Below, piece by piece: positions 1 to 10,489 of a DNA stretch of 64,000 nucleotides (within the stretch, counting starts at the first letter, position 1; each line of letters starts with the position of its first letter). The translations under genes and the position numbers were made by a program. The DNA is from Semisulcospira habei. Taxonomy: Eukaryota; Mollusca; Gastropoda; Semisulcospiridae. The stretch is from assembly GCA_036245525.1 (NCBI GenBank), contig BTPG01000001.1:217792121-217856120 (forward strand), in the 5' to 3' direction. The notes below the pieces were generated by a model. It had not been told where the DNA came from. It did not search any database and saw only the letters and a list, made by a program, of their open reading frames with translations.

Positions 1-739
1 CGAAGTCAAGCCAAGAAGTCAAGCCAAGATTAAGTCTACTCTGTATAATATACCATAAAATACTGAGCATTGAATCTTTGTCTTGTTTTTATTCGCGCAT
101 AGTGTATTACGATAGGTATACGGGGTAGGTATGACAAAATACAAAGGTGTTTAAAGGTCTTTAGTTCTGCATTTAATTCCTTCATATCTAGAAGATACGG
201 AACACGCAAAAGCAAGAGGCACAGATCCTCATGAGCCCTCAGAGTAGATGATCTATACCTACAAGACAGAGAAAATGTCTTCAGTCGCAGCATTGAGCCC
301 TTCACTGTGGGAACATAACAAGCAATGCCTAAATGCAAGAGGCACTGATCCTCATGGAACCCTGCAATTGTGGGGGCTCATGAGAATCTATGCTTCTTGC
401 CAACATCCTTCATATCCATTTGCTTTAGGCCATCACTGCAGTGACTTCAAGATGGATTTATGATCGTCATTTATGCCAGTGACGGGGTTAAAGCCATGGG
501 ACTGGTCAAAAATGGTGTGATCTGTTGCTGTCAAAGTGTGCAAAGTGTAATTTGTAGACAGCACCAGTCAAATTAAGCAGAATGATCATGTTGCAGCCTG
601 GTCAGAAAATGCCTTTGCTTGCTTACTAGGTGCAATTTCTCCTACGTCACACAATTTCTGCCAAATGGAAGCCAAGGGAAGGGAAGCCAAATGCACTTTC
701 ATTCATTTCAATTTGCAATTGGTTTTAGCTTACAGTGTC
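1..739. repeat. Intron sequence with two hairpin-MITE remnants
   Basis: This is SMG8 intron sequence. Two degenerate copies of a hairpin repeat are visible, around 205-245 and 335-400. The latter reads GCAAGAGGCACTGATCCTCA, then after a short loop the near-complement ending ATGCTTCTTGC. The same hairpin recurs at 8369, 22703 and 58340. The rest of the interval shows nothing I can name. Confidence 0.5.
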
Positions 740-950
740 ACACATCTTTCAACAAAATTGGCAAAGCCCTTACGGCTCACTTGTATGCTAATCCATAACT
801 TCAAAAAAACTGAAATTCAATTTTTTTAAATGGCATTTTCACACCTGTCAACCTCTTGTTTCAAGGGGTCATCCAAATTAGTATCAGGCTTTCCACTAGG
901 ATTAACAAGAAAGGCAAAGCCATTATGGCTGACGTGTATGACCTATTTAC
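740..950 (+). repeat. Family A repeat, 5' part (fragments)
   Basis: Two fragments carry the start of the family A dispersed repeat, with the wording GGCAAAGCCCTTA-GGCTCAC followed by TGTATG (near 757 and 914). The same opening occurs at 2868, 8905 and 24390. These pieces are truncated after about 100 bp. Confidence 0.5.
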
Positions 951-1200
951 TATCAATCAATCAATAAACTTTATTGTTCCAAATACCTGTTGCCACGTAC
1001 AGAAAAATTTGTCTCGCCACCTCAGGTGCAACTTGCAATCACCCACACTTACACAACAGTTTACAAACAACAAATGACAATGGCTCGGGATGGGTGAAGC
1101 CCATCGCCAAGGCGTCTCATGGCCGGCGCCAACGGCCCCAACCACGCCTGAATCTCCCTAACACAAAGCAAACTAAAGACAGCCCTATCATAATATCTCT
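951..1200 (-). mobile_element. LINE 3' end fragment, noncoding
   Basis: On the minus strand this reads as a 3' untranslated end finishing in AATAAAGTTTATTGATTG with a (TTGA)n-like tail at 951-975. It shares a 20-bp block GAGTTGCACCTGAGGTGGC with a plus-strand fragment near 9219-9238, and the blocks upstream and downstream also line up. I infer two copies of one LINE 3' end. No reverse transcriptase coding remains here, so the clade is not determined. Confidence 0.5.
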
Positions 1201-1620
1201 TAAACACATAATATAATGTTTTTAAACTTTCTGCTTGGCTGAGACTAGTTGCACAAATGAGAAATACGCATAAACAAAATAAAAACAAAACAAACAAAAA
1301 AAGACGAATTAAACTTTCACACTGAGTTGCTACTGACCTGGAGGCCAGTCGCTATAAGAACAGCGCCGGCTATTAGACAGTCACTCTGGCATAAACAGTC
1401 ACCACCTTAATTATTACTTAACTAGTATATAACTTCATAGTCATTTTTAAAGCAATAGTAGTAGAACTACAGCATTAACGTGAAAGCAGTCCAAAATGGT
1501 TTCTAAAGAGTACACACATGCACACGCTGTTATAAGAAACACAGTCACTGTGTCAGGGAGGTGTCTGTCATCACATCATTCGGATGGAATGTGGGGGCCT
1601 GAAGCTTGCTAGTTTGAGAA
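1200..1620. other. Intron, no recognised feature
   Basis: AT-rich intron sequence. I see no exon, tandem repeat or known element. Confidence 0.4.
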
Positions 1621-2680
1621 AAAAAATATGTATGACCTATGAGACAATAAGTAAAGGGCTGGCTTTTGCACCAGCAAAATCCATGTTTTCTGAAAATGTA
1701 AGCATTTTTCACTTATCTGTCAACCCCCACGTGACCCCTTGACCTTTGCGATGAGTCAACTAAATTAGTATGCATAGGAAGGTCTTATCACCAGCTACCT
1801 TTGTGCCAAATTTGACTGAAAATTTTGCACAAATGTTCATAATATCTACATTTTTATCAAAAATTTGCATTTGACACACATTTGCCGGCCTCTTGTGACC
1901 CTTGATGTTTCCGAGGCGTCATCCAAATTAGTATGCATAGATAGGTCATATCTGCATGGCAACACAGTTGCTTCTTTTACGTCACCACCACTGTCTGACT
2001 TTTTCCAATGTCAAGGTTTTATTTTTTACTGTTTTAATTTTTTTCTGAAAAGAATTAATTTTTACTGAAGAAGTTGAAACTGGCTAACGAACTCATCCAA
2101 TGTCTTTCTCCAAACTAGCTATATCGGGTCACCTGAATGCTCTTCTGAAAGCGCGACAAAGTGCGTGCGTGTGTGTGTGTGTGTGTGTGTTGTACATGAG
2201 TCAACTAAATTAGTATGCATAGAAATCTTTCCATCAGCAACCTTTATGCCAAATTTAATTTAAACGCTTACAAATACTTTGATAAAAACAATTCTAACAA
2301 AAATTGGCATTTTACACACAATTACCAACTTCATATGACCCATGACCTTTCCGAGGGGTCATCCAAATTAGTGTGCGCAGATAGGTCTTGCCATCAGGTA
2401 CCAAGTTAAGGTTTTAAGAAAAAACATTTGTCAAAATATCAATATGGCTATTTTTTCTTACCTATTTGACCAAGTTTGGGTGTGAAGATGTGAACAGTAT
2501 TTGAGGAAAAACATCTTCTGTCAAAAATAGCTATTTTTTTTACCTATTTCCTGATCTCTTTTCACTCTTGACCTTTCCAAAGGGTCAACCAAATTAGTAT
2601 GCATAGAAAGGTCTTACCATCAGGTATCTTTGTACCAGGTTTGGGTTTGAAGTTGTGATGAGTATTTGAGAAACAAGAAA
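1621..2680 (+). repeat. Family A complex repeat, diverged copy
   Basis: Four to five successive units each contain a TGACC-rich stretch, then TCATCCAAATTAGTATGCAT, then AGGTCTTACCATCAGGTA, then TTTGGGTTTGAAGTTGTG and TTTGAGAAAAA. Unit spacing is about 140-170 bp. A (GT)n tract interrupts it at 2167-2190. Coding potential is absent. Confidence 0.75.
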
Positions 2681-2694
2681 AAACACCGTTAAAC

Positions 2695-2848
2695 GTTCAG
2701 GGCTTAACGTCTTTTGTCCACCACAAAGGTGATTTCAAAGACGGGGCACCGAAAAGAGGTCTGTACAAATTTTGACCCCAGCTGGGTCTGAACCCCTGAC
2801 CTTTCAGACGAGAGTCGAACACCTTACCACCAAGCCACCCAGCTCCCC
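2695..2848 (-). mobile_element. tRNA-derived SINE (second family)
   Basis: Read on the minus strand from 2848, the first ~75 nt resemble a tRNA. There is an A-box-like TGGCTTGGTGG and a good B box GGTTCAGACCC (plus-strand 2784-2794), followed by about 75 nt of body ending AGACGTTAAGCCCTGAACG. The acceptor stem does not pair fully (GGGGAGC against no matching 3' strand), so it is a SINE head rather than a functional tRNA gene. It lies inside family A material. Confidence 0.65.
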
Positions 2849-3204
2849 ATTTGAGAAACAAGAAAGGCAAAGCCCTTATGCAGACCTGCCTACCCTTTAC
2901 ATTTGAAATGTGTAGTGTTCTGGACCAAATGTGTAGTTTTTCAGGCAAATGAGTAGTTTCAACTGAAACTTGACAAGGTTAATTGTGGCACGCCACTCAC
3001 TATATATATATGTGACGTTTGGTGTCGGCAGACAAATTTTGACCAACTTCTACCGGGCAGTTCAAAGTATTTCACTTCTCCCTGACTATTTAGTTTGGCA
3101 GCACCACACAGAAAGAGTGATCCAAATTAAAAATAGTAGTAAAAACTGCATCGAAAATCATAGGTATTTGGAGTCCCTCTTCCACAAAAGAATGCTAAAA
3201 AAAA

Positions 3205-3545
3205 AAAGAGGCTAGATCCACCCTCCGAGATGATTCCCACCCTGCCCACGAGTTGTTTGAGATGCTGCAATCCGAGTGCCGTTATAGAGCGATCGGAACA
3301 CGCACGATTCGTTTTAAAAACAGTTTTTATCCAACCACTGTCCAGACTTTTAATGATGCAAACAAACGTCAAACCTGACCCATCCGTCCCACTGTTTTAC
3401 TGTATACATGTAATGTATATACAGTATTGTCCAGCTACATCAAGCGACGTGTTTTATTATTACGATATGCCCTGTCATTTATGTCACTGTGAAATCGTGT
3501 TTATTGCCTTCACGATTAGACCACAATAGTTCAAGGCATACAGGT
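3205..3545 (+). mobile_element. LINE fragment, C-terminal end of a reverse transcriptase
   Basis: The plus-strand frame reads DDSHPAHELFEML, then RYRAIGTRTIRFKNSF, then QTFNDANKRQT and a stop near 3375. This is the typical C-terminal tail of CR1/jockey-type LINE proteins (LPSGRRYR...R.KNSF.P). The upstream catalytic domain is absent, so it is a 5'-truncated copy. The following ~170 bp is its likely 3' untranslated region, running into a (GT)n tract. Confidence 0.55.
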
Positions 3546-3550
3546 GTATG

Positions 3551-3557
3551 CGAGTGA

Positions 3558-3597
<40 letters not shown>
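3551..3597 (+). repeat. (GT)n microsatellite
   Basis: An uninterrupted GT run of about 18-19 dinucleotides ends at GCACGTGAGC. Confidence 0.9.
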
Positions 3598-3662
3598 ACG
3601 TGAGCAGCAAAAAATATATTTTGATGTAGTAAAACTGTTAATGTGTTGCCGCTAGGGTTTCA

Positions 3663-4228
3663 TGTGAAAGAAAAACAGAAGATAGTGGTAGAAAACCCTT
3701 TAAAATAGAAACAAGGAACGATGTTTCGGATCAAAGATCCTTCTTCAGGTGACATGCAGTGTGGTTACTGACAAGGGTTTGTGCCAGGTGGTAAGGTGTT
3801 AGATGCTCGAAGTGAACTGTGAACAAGATGATCGCGTAGGTTAGTGTCACGTTTGTAAGCGACCAGCGGAGGCTCAGGAAATATGTCTTTCATTACTGTG
3901 TCATTCTGAATGATGTGGAAGTTTCTGAGGAAAACGTTTTTTATTGGGATGTTGTGAGGATGATACGTGTTACACAGGACCGGCCGGTCCTCTGCAGCAC
4001 TGTGAGTTTTCTCCTGCAAAGCTTCACTTCTGCTTGTGGCTTCATCTTTAGAACAAGCGGTGTTGACGATGTCTTGGGGGTATCCCTGGTGTGAGAAGAA
4101 AGTGGCCATGGTTTCTCTCGTGTTCTTTGTTTCCATGTCACCTGAAGAAGGATCTTTGATCTGAAACGTCGTTCCTTGTTTCTATTTTAACGGGTTTTCC
4201 ACCACTATCTGTTTTTCTTTTATATTTT
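3663..4228. mobile_element. Penelope-like element fragment flanked by inverted copies of its terminal sequence
   Basis: Two arms of about 95 bp (3663-3756 and 4133-4228) are inverted copies of each other, sharing CTGAAGAAGGATCTTTGATC, then TGAAACGTCGTTCC, TTGTTTCTATTTTAA and an A/C-rich outer part. Between them is a 124-codon minus-strand reading frame of Penelope type. The arm resembles the terminal repeat (pLTR) of Penelope-like elements, which are known to carry hammerhead ribozyme motifs. Here the CTGA-GA and GAAAC core words are present, but CTGAUGA is changed to CTGAAGA, so the ribozyme looks inactive. Related solo pieces occur at 42705-42800 and 50548-50643. Confidence 0.6.
3765..4136 (-). 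pseudogene. Penelope-like retroelement protein, linker/GIY-YIG-side fragment
   Basis: The minus-strand frame encodes FFSHQGYP near residue 13, PVLCNTYHPHNIPIKN near residue 52, then PEPPLVAYKRDTNLRDHLVH. The last block is a hallmark of Penelope-like proteins, between the reverse transcriptase and the GIY-YIG endonuclease. The frame ends right after PGTNPC, where the cysteine-rich CRCKTC motif would follow, so the endonuclease domain is missing. No reverse transcriptase motifs are present upstream. It is an internal fragment only. Confidence 0.7.
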
Positions 4229-5504
4229 GACGTGTTTTACTTTTATGTTCTTCTTTTTAAATTGCGCAGCACCGAAACGATTTCCTAATGTATTATTACA
4301 TATGGCAATAAAGTTCTATTTTAATCTTAATATAATTATGCAAAAATTCAAGGTGGTGGGTGGGTGAGTGTCAAGCTGTCAAAACTAATTTTTGGCCCAG
4401 CGCCTGATGAAGGCATCGTGTTTGTTCAGGTCCCTCCTTATTCTCTCTTTAGCACCAGCCAGTAGTCAGCGGCACTGTCAGTCCCTGAGAGCCAGCTCAG
4501 TCTTTCTCTTTCGTTGTACTACTGAGCTGGCAAACCGCAGGTACTGCGTTGAGATATCTAAACTAATCATTTTTTTTTAAATTCAGGCTAAATGAACCGA
4601 TAGATTCGATGACGGAACACAATGTGACACCTAATTTCGAAACTGAATCTCAAAACAATATTTCTAAACAATTGCTTGCAGAGATCGTGGATTTAATATG
4701 TACACTACATACATATCAGAAATCCACATTTATATGCCCACACAGTTTCATATAGTACATGCAAGGTACTCTACTTCTTCTAGTCTACTCTATGCTTTAA
4801 ACAGTAATAACGTCCTCAACTTTAGGATGCAAATGAAGCCGATCCAAAATAATGACAATCAAACAGAGCCCTTTGATTCTCAGCATCCTCTACAACATGC
4901 ATGAGCTTATGAAAATCTATGCCTCTTGTAGATGGAAGGCCGTGGATAAAAGCAAATAATTCCGCAGTAGCTTACTCATCCAGGGAATCAAAAGGTGTAA
5001 AGTAGGCCTGCAAAATGCACAGATTCCCATCAGCCAATTCAATCTCTGGGGGTTCATGGTGATCTATGTCAATTGCAGTTGTAATGGTCTGACTAAGACA
5101 CTATTTCCAGGCAAAATGAAGAGGGGACAGAAAAGAAAGGGGAAGTGTTGTATCGGTAATGGTCGACTGCACAAGATAAACATTGGGCTATGGGCAGCAG
5201 CTTGATGAGTTTTCTGACCTCAGCCAGGGGTCAGGGGGTATCAGATTTCACTGAAATTTCAGATTCCAGTGGCCCGCTTGCACACACACTCATGGAACAC
5301 AGTAGGCAGAAAAACAGGCTGAAAGGATCGGCGCGATAAAAAAATTTTGGTTCAGAACGCAAGTTGAAATTAAAATTTAAAAAAAGAAATAACTTTATTA
5401 CGTAGAATTGTAAAACAGAATTACATAGTTGGCCTCAGAATTGCGTAGTTACGTAGTTGGTTAAAAAATGCGTAGTTTTCTATGGCCAAAACGTAGTGTA
5501 GGCA
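4229..5504. other. Intron, mostly unrecognised, with half copies of a hairpin MITE
   Basis: Between the Penelope fragment and the next family A copy I see no gene. Half-hairpin remnants lie at about 4890-4935 and 5019-5060 (both contain ATCTATG plus a TCATG word). Other parts are AT-rich without recognisable structure. Confidence 0.4.
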
Positions 5505-6540
5505 GGTCTGCTTATGGCTAACATGTATGAAAAATCCACATAATAATGTGATCTTTGTGACTTTGACCTTTTCAACAGGTCAATGAAATGAGCAAGCGTT
5601 CAAGTGTCTAAACATAAATACGGGTTGGCTTTTGTACTAGAAATTCTCTCAAAATGTATGTATTTTTCTCACATTTATCAACCCTCCGTGACCCTTGGCC
5701 TTTGTCAGGGTAGACTAAATTAGCATGCATAGAAAAGTGTTATGATCAACTACCTTCATGCTAAATTTGAGAAAAGTTTGCAAACAACGTTGATAAAAAC
5801 TACAATTCTATCAAAAAAAAAAAATTTTTCACTCTTGCCGACCTCCTGTGACACTTTCTGAGGGGTCATCCAAATTAGTATGCATAGAAAGGCCTTATTA
5901 TCAGGTACCTCTATACCAAGTTTGGGTTTGAAGTTGAAAATATTATTTGAGAAAAACAGTTTTGTCAAAATATGGCAATTTTTTACCTATTTATTGTCCC
6001 CTACCCCCCCCCCCCCACCTCCATAACCTTTGCAAGGTGACCACCAAATTAGCATGCACAGAAAGGTCATATAATCAGCTACCTTCGTGGCAAATCTGAC
6101 TTAAAAGTTAGCCAAAAATTTGATAAAAACTACAATTCTATCAAACACCGACATTTTTCACACATTTGCTGACCTCTTGTGACCTTTGAACTTTCCATGG
6201 GGTCATCCAAATTAGTATGCATAGAAAGATCTTACCATCAGGTGTCTCTGTGCCAAGTTTGGGTTTGAAGTTTAAAATAGTATTTGAGGAGAAACAATTT
6301 GGGTCAAAATATGGCTATTTCCGACCCCTTTATGGACCCACTGTGACCTTGACCTTTGAGAGGTCACTGAAATTGGAACATTTAGAAAGGTTTTGCCACA
6401 AAGTATCCTTTGGCCAAGTTTGAAGTCCGAGGCTTGAATAGTCTCGGAGAAAATGCCAATGTTAAAGTTTACCACAGACGACAGATGATGGATGCTGGTC
6501 GATGGACACACAACAGAAGATGGATGGCCCATTAAATAGA
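5505..6540 (+). repeat. Family A complex repeat, nearly full copy
   Basis: This copy starts near CTTATGGCTAACATGTATG and runs through at least five internal units, each with a TGACC-rich block, CCAAATTAGTATGCATAGAA and CCATCAGGT. It ends with the terminal block GAGAAAATGCCAATGTTAAAG followed by ACTCACTTTTGC and GAGCC. The opening GGCTCAC-like word and the closing GTGAGCC are inverted, suggesting a transposable unit with short terminal inverted repeats. A poly-C tract sits at 6006-6017. Confidence 0.75.
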
Positions 6541-6815
6541 CTCACTTTTGCTATCGCATGAGCCAATAATAAATGTTCTCAAAATATGGCTATTTTTGAC
6601 CTATTTCCTGCTCCCCTGTGACCTTGACCTTTGAGAGGTCACTCAAATTTATATGTTTAGAAAGGTCTTGCCACAAAATATCCTTGGGCCAAGTTTGAAG
6701 ACAGTGGCTTGAACAGTCTCCAAGAAAATGCCGTTAAAGTTTACTATGGACAACGCAGGATGGATGACTGCAGGCCCAGAACAAAGACTCACTTTTGATT
6801 TGCATGTGAGCCAAA
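6541..6815 (+). repeat. Family A repeat, terminal unit
   Basis: This copy holds only the last part of family A: ATATGGCTATTTTTGACC, TGACCTTGACCTTTGAGAGG, TTAGAAAGGTCTTGCCACAA and the terminal ACTCACTTTTGATTTGCATG-TGAGCC. It abuts the previous copy, giving a local tandem arrangement. Confidence 0.7.
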
Positions 6816-7242
6816 GCTTTGACGCTAGGAACAAGTGTTTCTAAATAAATTTGGCAGTGAAAGAGTTAAGGAGTTAACAGGTTAAAAAAATCAAAACTCT
6901 AAAGGCAAAACTTTTATTGCCATGGACTCATGACAATGTAAGCCTGGTTTCAATTAATGTCTGAATTATATTGGCAGTCACCTTTTTGGTCTGGATTGAA
7001 TTATATTTGTGCTGGTCTCTGGTTCGGACCCTACGGCTCTAGGCCTTAAGGTCCAAAATTAAAGATCAACACACAAGTGCTTGTTTCCTACAGCATTCAC
7101 CCATCTGCTCTAGGCTTAGGCCCAAAATCACAGATCAACACACAAATGCACATAAATCACAGCTTATTGTTTCCTGCAGCATTCACCTGTCTGGATGTCA
7201 TAAATCCTCATGAGCTCTAACAGACTTCAAAGCTTCACCTAC
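6816..7242. other. Intron downstream of the last visible SMG8 exon
   Basis: No repeat family or exon is recognised. This is the start of the intron that continues to the left edge of the window. Confidence 0.5.
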
Positions 7243-7398
7243 CTGGTTGATGCAGAGGTTTCCTGAGAGGCTGATGGCTTCGCACTGTTGATGTCCACTT
7301 TTCCAAAATGCAGTGCAAGACTGTTCCAACTGCTTCAGGTATTTCTCATATGCAGGGCCTCGCGCATACTGAGAAAACACATGCTTGGCTTGGGCAAG
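7243..7398 (-). CDS. SMG8: SMG8 internal exon 5 of 5 visible
   Basis: This 156-nt exon is exactly 52 codons in phase 0. The acceptor AG is at 7399-7400 after TTTTATTTC, and the donor GT is at 7241-7242 (GTAGGT). The peptide LAQAKHVFSQYARGPAYEKY, followed by CTAFWKSGHQQCEAISL, aligns with the SMG8 block LAQALRVYSQHARGPAF...FWSNGHQLCE. Two conserved cysteines of this region (CEA and the downstream NLC) are present. The following exon, which should begin the FHSLP/cysteine-rich region, is not seen between 1 and 7242, so it lies beyond the left edge. Confidence 0.95.
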
Positions 7399-8894
7399 CT
7401 GAAATAAAATCAAATACAGCTTAGGCTCAGTCTTAATTCTCACCGAACACTGGTTTCACTGATCCATTAGCCATAGCAGTCTCTCTACATCCTACTCCCA
7501 CTCCAACCGCAACTGTAAACATGTCCGTCCGTCCCTGTTGTCAGCTAAAGGTGTGAAATGTCTTGATTTTGATCACTAATTAACCCTTTAAGTAATCGTC
7601 AGCCAGTGTAAGAAGTATACATCATAGCTGATCATGACTATTTCTGTGATCTGATTCTGTGTTCCTCGTATGGAGGAGGTTTGTGAGTATATAGAGCAGT
7701 ATCACAAATTTCACAAATGGCCGTGTTGTTTCTCAGACGGAGGAGTAATTGGTTGTCAAACACAAGGTGATTGCTCCTACAGAAACTCCAGGTAGAACAT
7801 TCTTTTCAATAAGAAAATTAACACCATATAAGAATCAGAAGTGCCCGATTAATCTTGTTTTGTTAGGGCGGTGGGGTGGAGGCGGGGAGGAGGACATGTA
7901 GATATGATCAGCCCTTCCTTTTCTAAAGTGCCAAAAGCAGTGCTGTGTCCCGAGATAAAAGAAGTAAGTTTTAAACCCCCCTCCACCCCAAAAAAAAAAA
8001 AATCGTCACCTCTGAGAACTCTAGGTATGTCTGAGAAAACCCCAAGAAAAAAATAAAAGAGAGAACGGTTACAACACGATACATGTTGTACAATTTTAAA
8101 GAAAATCCCATAAGAAAAGCACCAAGAAAGAATAATTTCAACACAACTTATTTGTAATTGCTCTTTTTAAGCACGTTTCTTTCTTTGTTATGATTTTATG
8201 CTCGCCTACTGTTTTGGTCTGGATTTCTTCTGTATGACACAGTGTGGAATAGAGGGGGGGGGGGGGGGGGGAGGGAAGGCTGTTGTGGCCCCCCCTCCCA
8301 CCCTGGTCGAGACACCCTCTGGATCCGCCCCTGTATTGAAAGCTCAGGCAAAACGCTACCCACCATCTGCAAGAGGCATGGATCATCTATAAGCCACCAC
8401 AGTTGTGGGGGCTCATAAGAATAGATCTATGCATCTCCAGCTGCTGTTTCTTACACCATGTTTTATATTTTTTCTCATACACCCATACTTTCAGTACTGT
8501 TTTTTTCCTGGTAAATCATGATTCCATGCTATTGAACCACTACAAGAATCAACACCAGAATGTGTCTCAGCTAGACTGGAGGTGTTCGCTGATGGTTTAT
8601 TTCCTCACTCTTGAAAATATAAACACGATCTGCCACCCCACTACTAAACAATATGGACGTTCGAAGTAAAGAGTTTTACCCCCTTGGAGAAAAGGAGGGT
8701 TATGTTGGAGAAAAGGAGGGTTTGGATGAATGAGGTCATTTTTCCCAGGTGAAATGTTTGATCTGGCCCAACGTATTTGGCGCAGTTTAAGCACCAGTGT
8801 TTCACAAAATCTAATATACAAAGGACTTTTCACATAATTTGATACAAAGAGTTTTTAGCATGACCACCGAAATGAGCCACAAAAAAAAAAGAAA
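7399..8894. other. SMG8 intron with poly-G tract and hairpin MITE
   Basis: This is the beginning of the 15-kb intron on the acceptor side of exon 5. It contains a poly-G run of about 17 at 8257-8272 and a hairpin-MITE copy at 8369-8435 (CTGCAAGAGGCATGGATC ... GATCTATGCATC). Otherwise it is unremarkable. Confidence 0.5.
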
Positions 8895-9535
8895 CAAAAA
8901 AGAATGGCAAAGCCCTTATGCCTCACATGCATGACCAATGAACATAATTATGGTAATCTGACCATTGTGACAGCTAGTTGACTGAAATAAGCAAGTGTTG
9001 AAGTGTACGTTCTCACTTAAGGAAAGGGTTGCCTTTTAACAGCAAAATCCAAGTTTTCTCAAAATTTACACATTTTTCACTTTTGTCAACCTCCCATGAC
9101 CCTTAAAAGCAGTGAACCAAAATAGTGTGCATAGAAAGGTGTACTCATGAGCTACCTTCACCCGTCCCGAGCCATTGTCCATTTGTTTTAAAACTGTCTT
9201 GTGAGTGTGTGTGATTGCGAGTTGCACCTGAGGTGGCAAAAAGAATTTCTCTTTTTGAGATAATAAAGTACTCTTATTCTTATTATTCTTTCTGCTAAAT
9301 TTGGTTGAAAAGTTTAAAAAAAAAAAAAAAAAACTACTGATACAAACAAAATTCTACCCCCAAAATAGACATTTTTCACATCATTTTCTAATATCTTGTG
9401 ACCCTTGACCTTTCCGAGGGAGTCTTCGAGAAAATGCCAAAGTTAAAGTTTACTATGGACGCCGGACGCCAGACAGACAATGGATGGCCCATTACACAGA
9501 CTCACTTTTGCTAACGCACGTGAGCCAAAAATAGA
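8895..9535 (+). repeat. Family A repeat interrupted by a LINE 3' end
   Basis: The family A opening is at 8905 (GGCAAAGCCCTTATGCCTCA) and the terminal block is at 9420-9530 (GAAAATGCCAAAGTTAAAG, ACTCACTTTTGC, GTGAGCC). About 135 bp in the middle (9160-9295) is a plus-strand LINE 3' end sharing GAGTTGCACCTGAGGTGGC with the fragment at 951-1200. It finishes GATAATAAAGTACTCTTATTC, so the LINE probably inserted into family A. Confidence 0.65.
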
Positions 9536-9935
9536 GATATTTTGACAAAAGATTTTTTTTTCTTTCTAAAATACTGCTTATACCCCTACAGAGATACCTG
9601 ATGCATAAGACCTTCCTATGCATACTAATTTGGATAACCCCTCAGAAAGGTCAAAGGTCAAAAGAGATCAGGAAATATGTCACAAATGGCTATTTCTTGA
9701 CAAAAATTGTTTTTTCTCGAATACTATTTTACAACTTCAAACCTAAACTTGGTATAGAGATACCTGATAGTAAGACCTTTATATGCATGCTAGTTTGGAT
9801 GCCCCTCAGAAAGGTGAAAGGTCACAAGAGATCAGCAAATGATGTGGAAAAATTTGAATTTTAGCTTTTATCAGCACTTTTGCAAAACTGTTCAACCAAA
9901 TTTGGCAGAAAGGTAGCTGATAAGATTTTTGTATT
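9536..9935 (-). repeat. Family A repeat, inverted copy
   Basis: The minus strand carries the family A units (on plus: GAGATACCTGATGCATAAGA and CCTATGCATACTAATTTGGA, twice). It contains a perfect direct repeat AGGTCAAAGGTCA at 9648-9660. Together with the plus copy just before it, it forms a large imperfect palindrome. Confidence 0.7.
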
Positions 9936-10104
9936 AGTCAAAAGCACCATGAAAAGTGCATTATTCTGCACATTCAACTTATAATCACCAATTTAATTTT
10001 GGACATACATAGCCGGCAATACCCTGATAATAAAACGATTAGGATGCCATCTAGATTTTGCCTTGGGACTGTTAAAAAAAAAAATTGTGTGCGACGTCAT
10101 CTTT

Positions 10105-10218
10105 AGAATAATAATAATAATAATAATAAAGGAGACTTGTTAAGCGCTTATTCTAAAAAGTAGCTCTAAGCACTGATACAATGAAAAGGCTAACAGCTAA
10201 CATGCACACACACACACA

Positions 10219-10272
<54 letters not shown>

Positions 10273-10275
10273 GAC
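10105..10275. repeat. (ATT)n-type retroelement tail and (CA)n microsatellite
   Basis: An (AAT)n run at 10110-10131 is followed by AAGGAGACTTGTTAAGCGCT. That is the inverted form of the AAGCGCT...(ATT)n tail seen on LINEs and SINEs elsewhere in the window. A (CA)n tract spans roughly 10203-10269. Confidence 0.6.
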
Positions 10276-10489
10276 AGTGGTGATGAATTTTGACAAAATG
10301 GCCATTTTACCTCCATTACTTTTTAACTGAATCTCATTCATGCAATTTGAAGTAAAAAGCACTTGGCTTTCACATTTAATTAGTTGGATTTTAGGATAGG
10401 ATTGACAATTTCTCGTAAAGTATATCAGCCACAAACATACAATTTTGCATAATAGTTCTTAGTCTTACTACCAAACTAGAAGCAATCAT

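Noticed and set aside
2773..2848. A functional tRNA gene on the minus strand
   Set aside because: The acceptor stem does not close and a SINE-like body follows; it is treated as a second tRNA-derived SINE.
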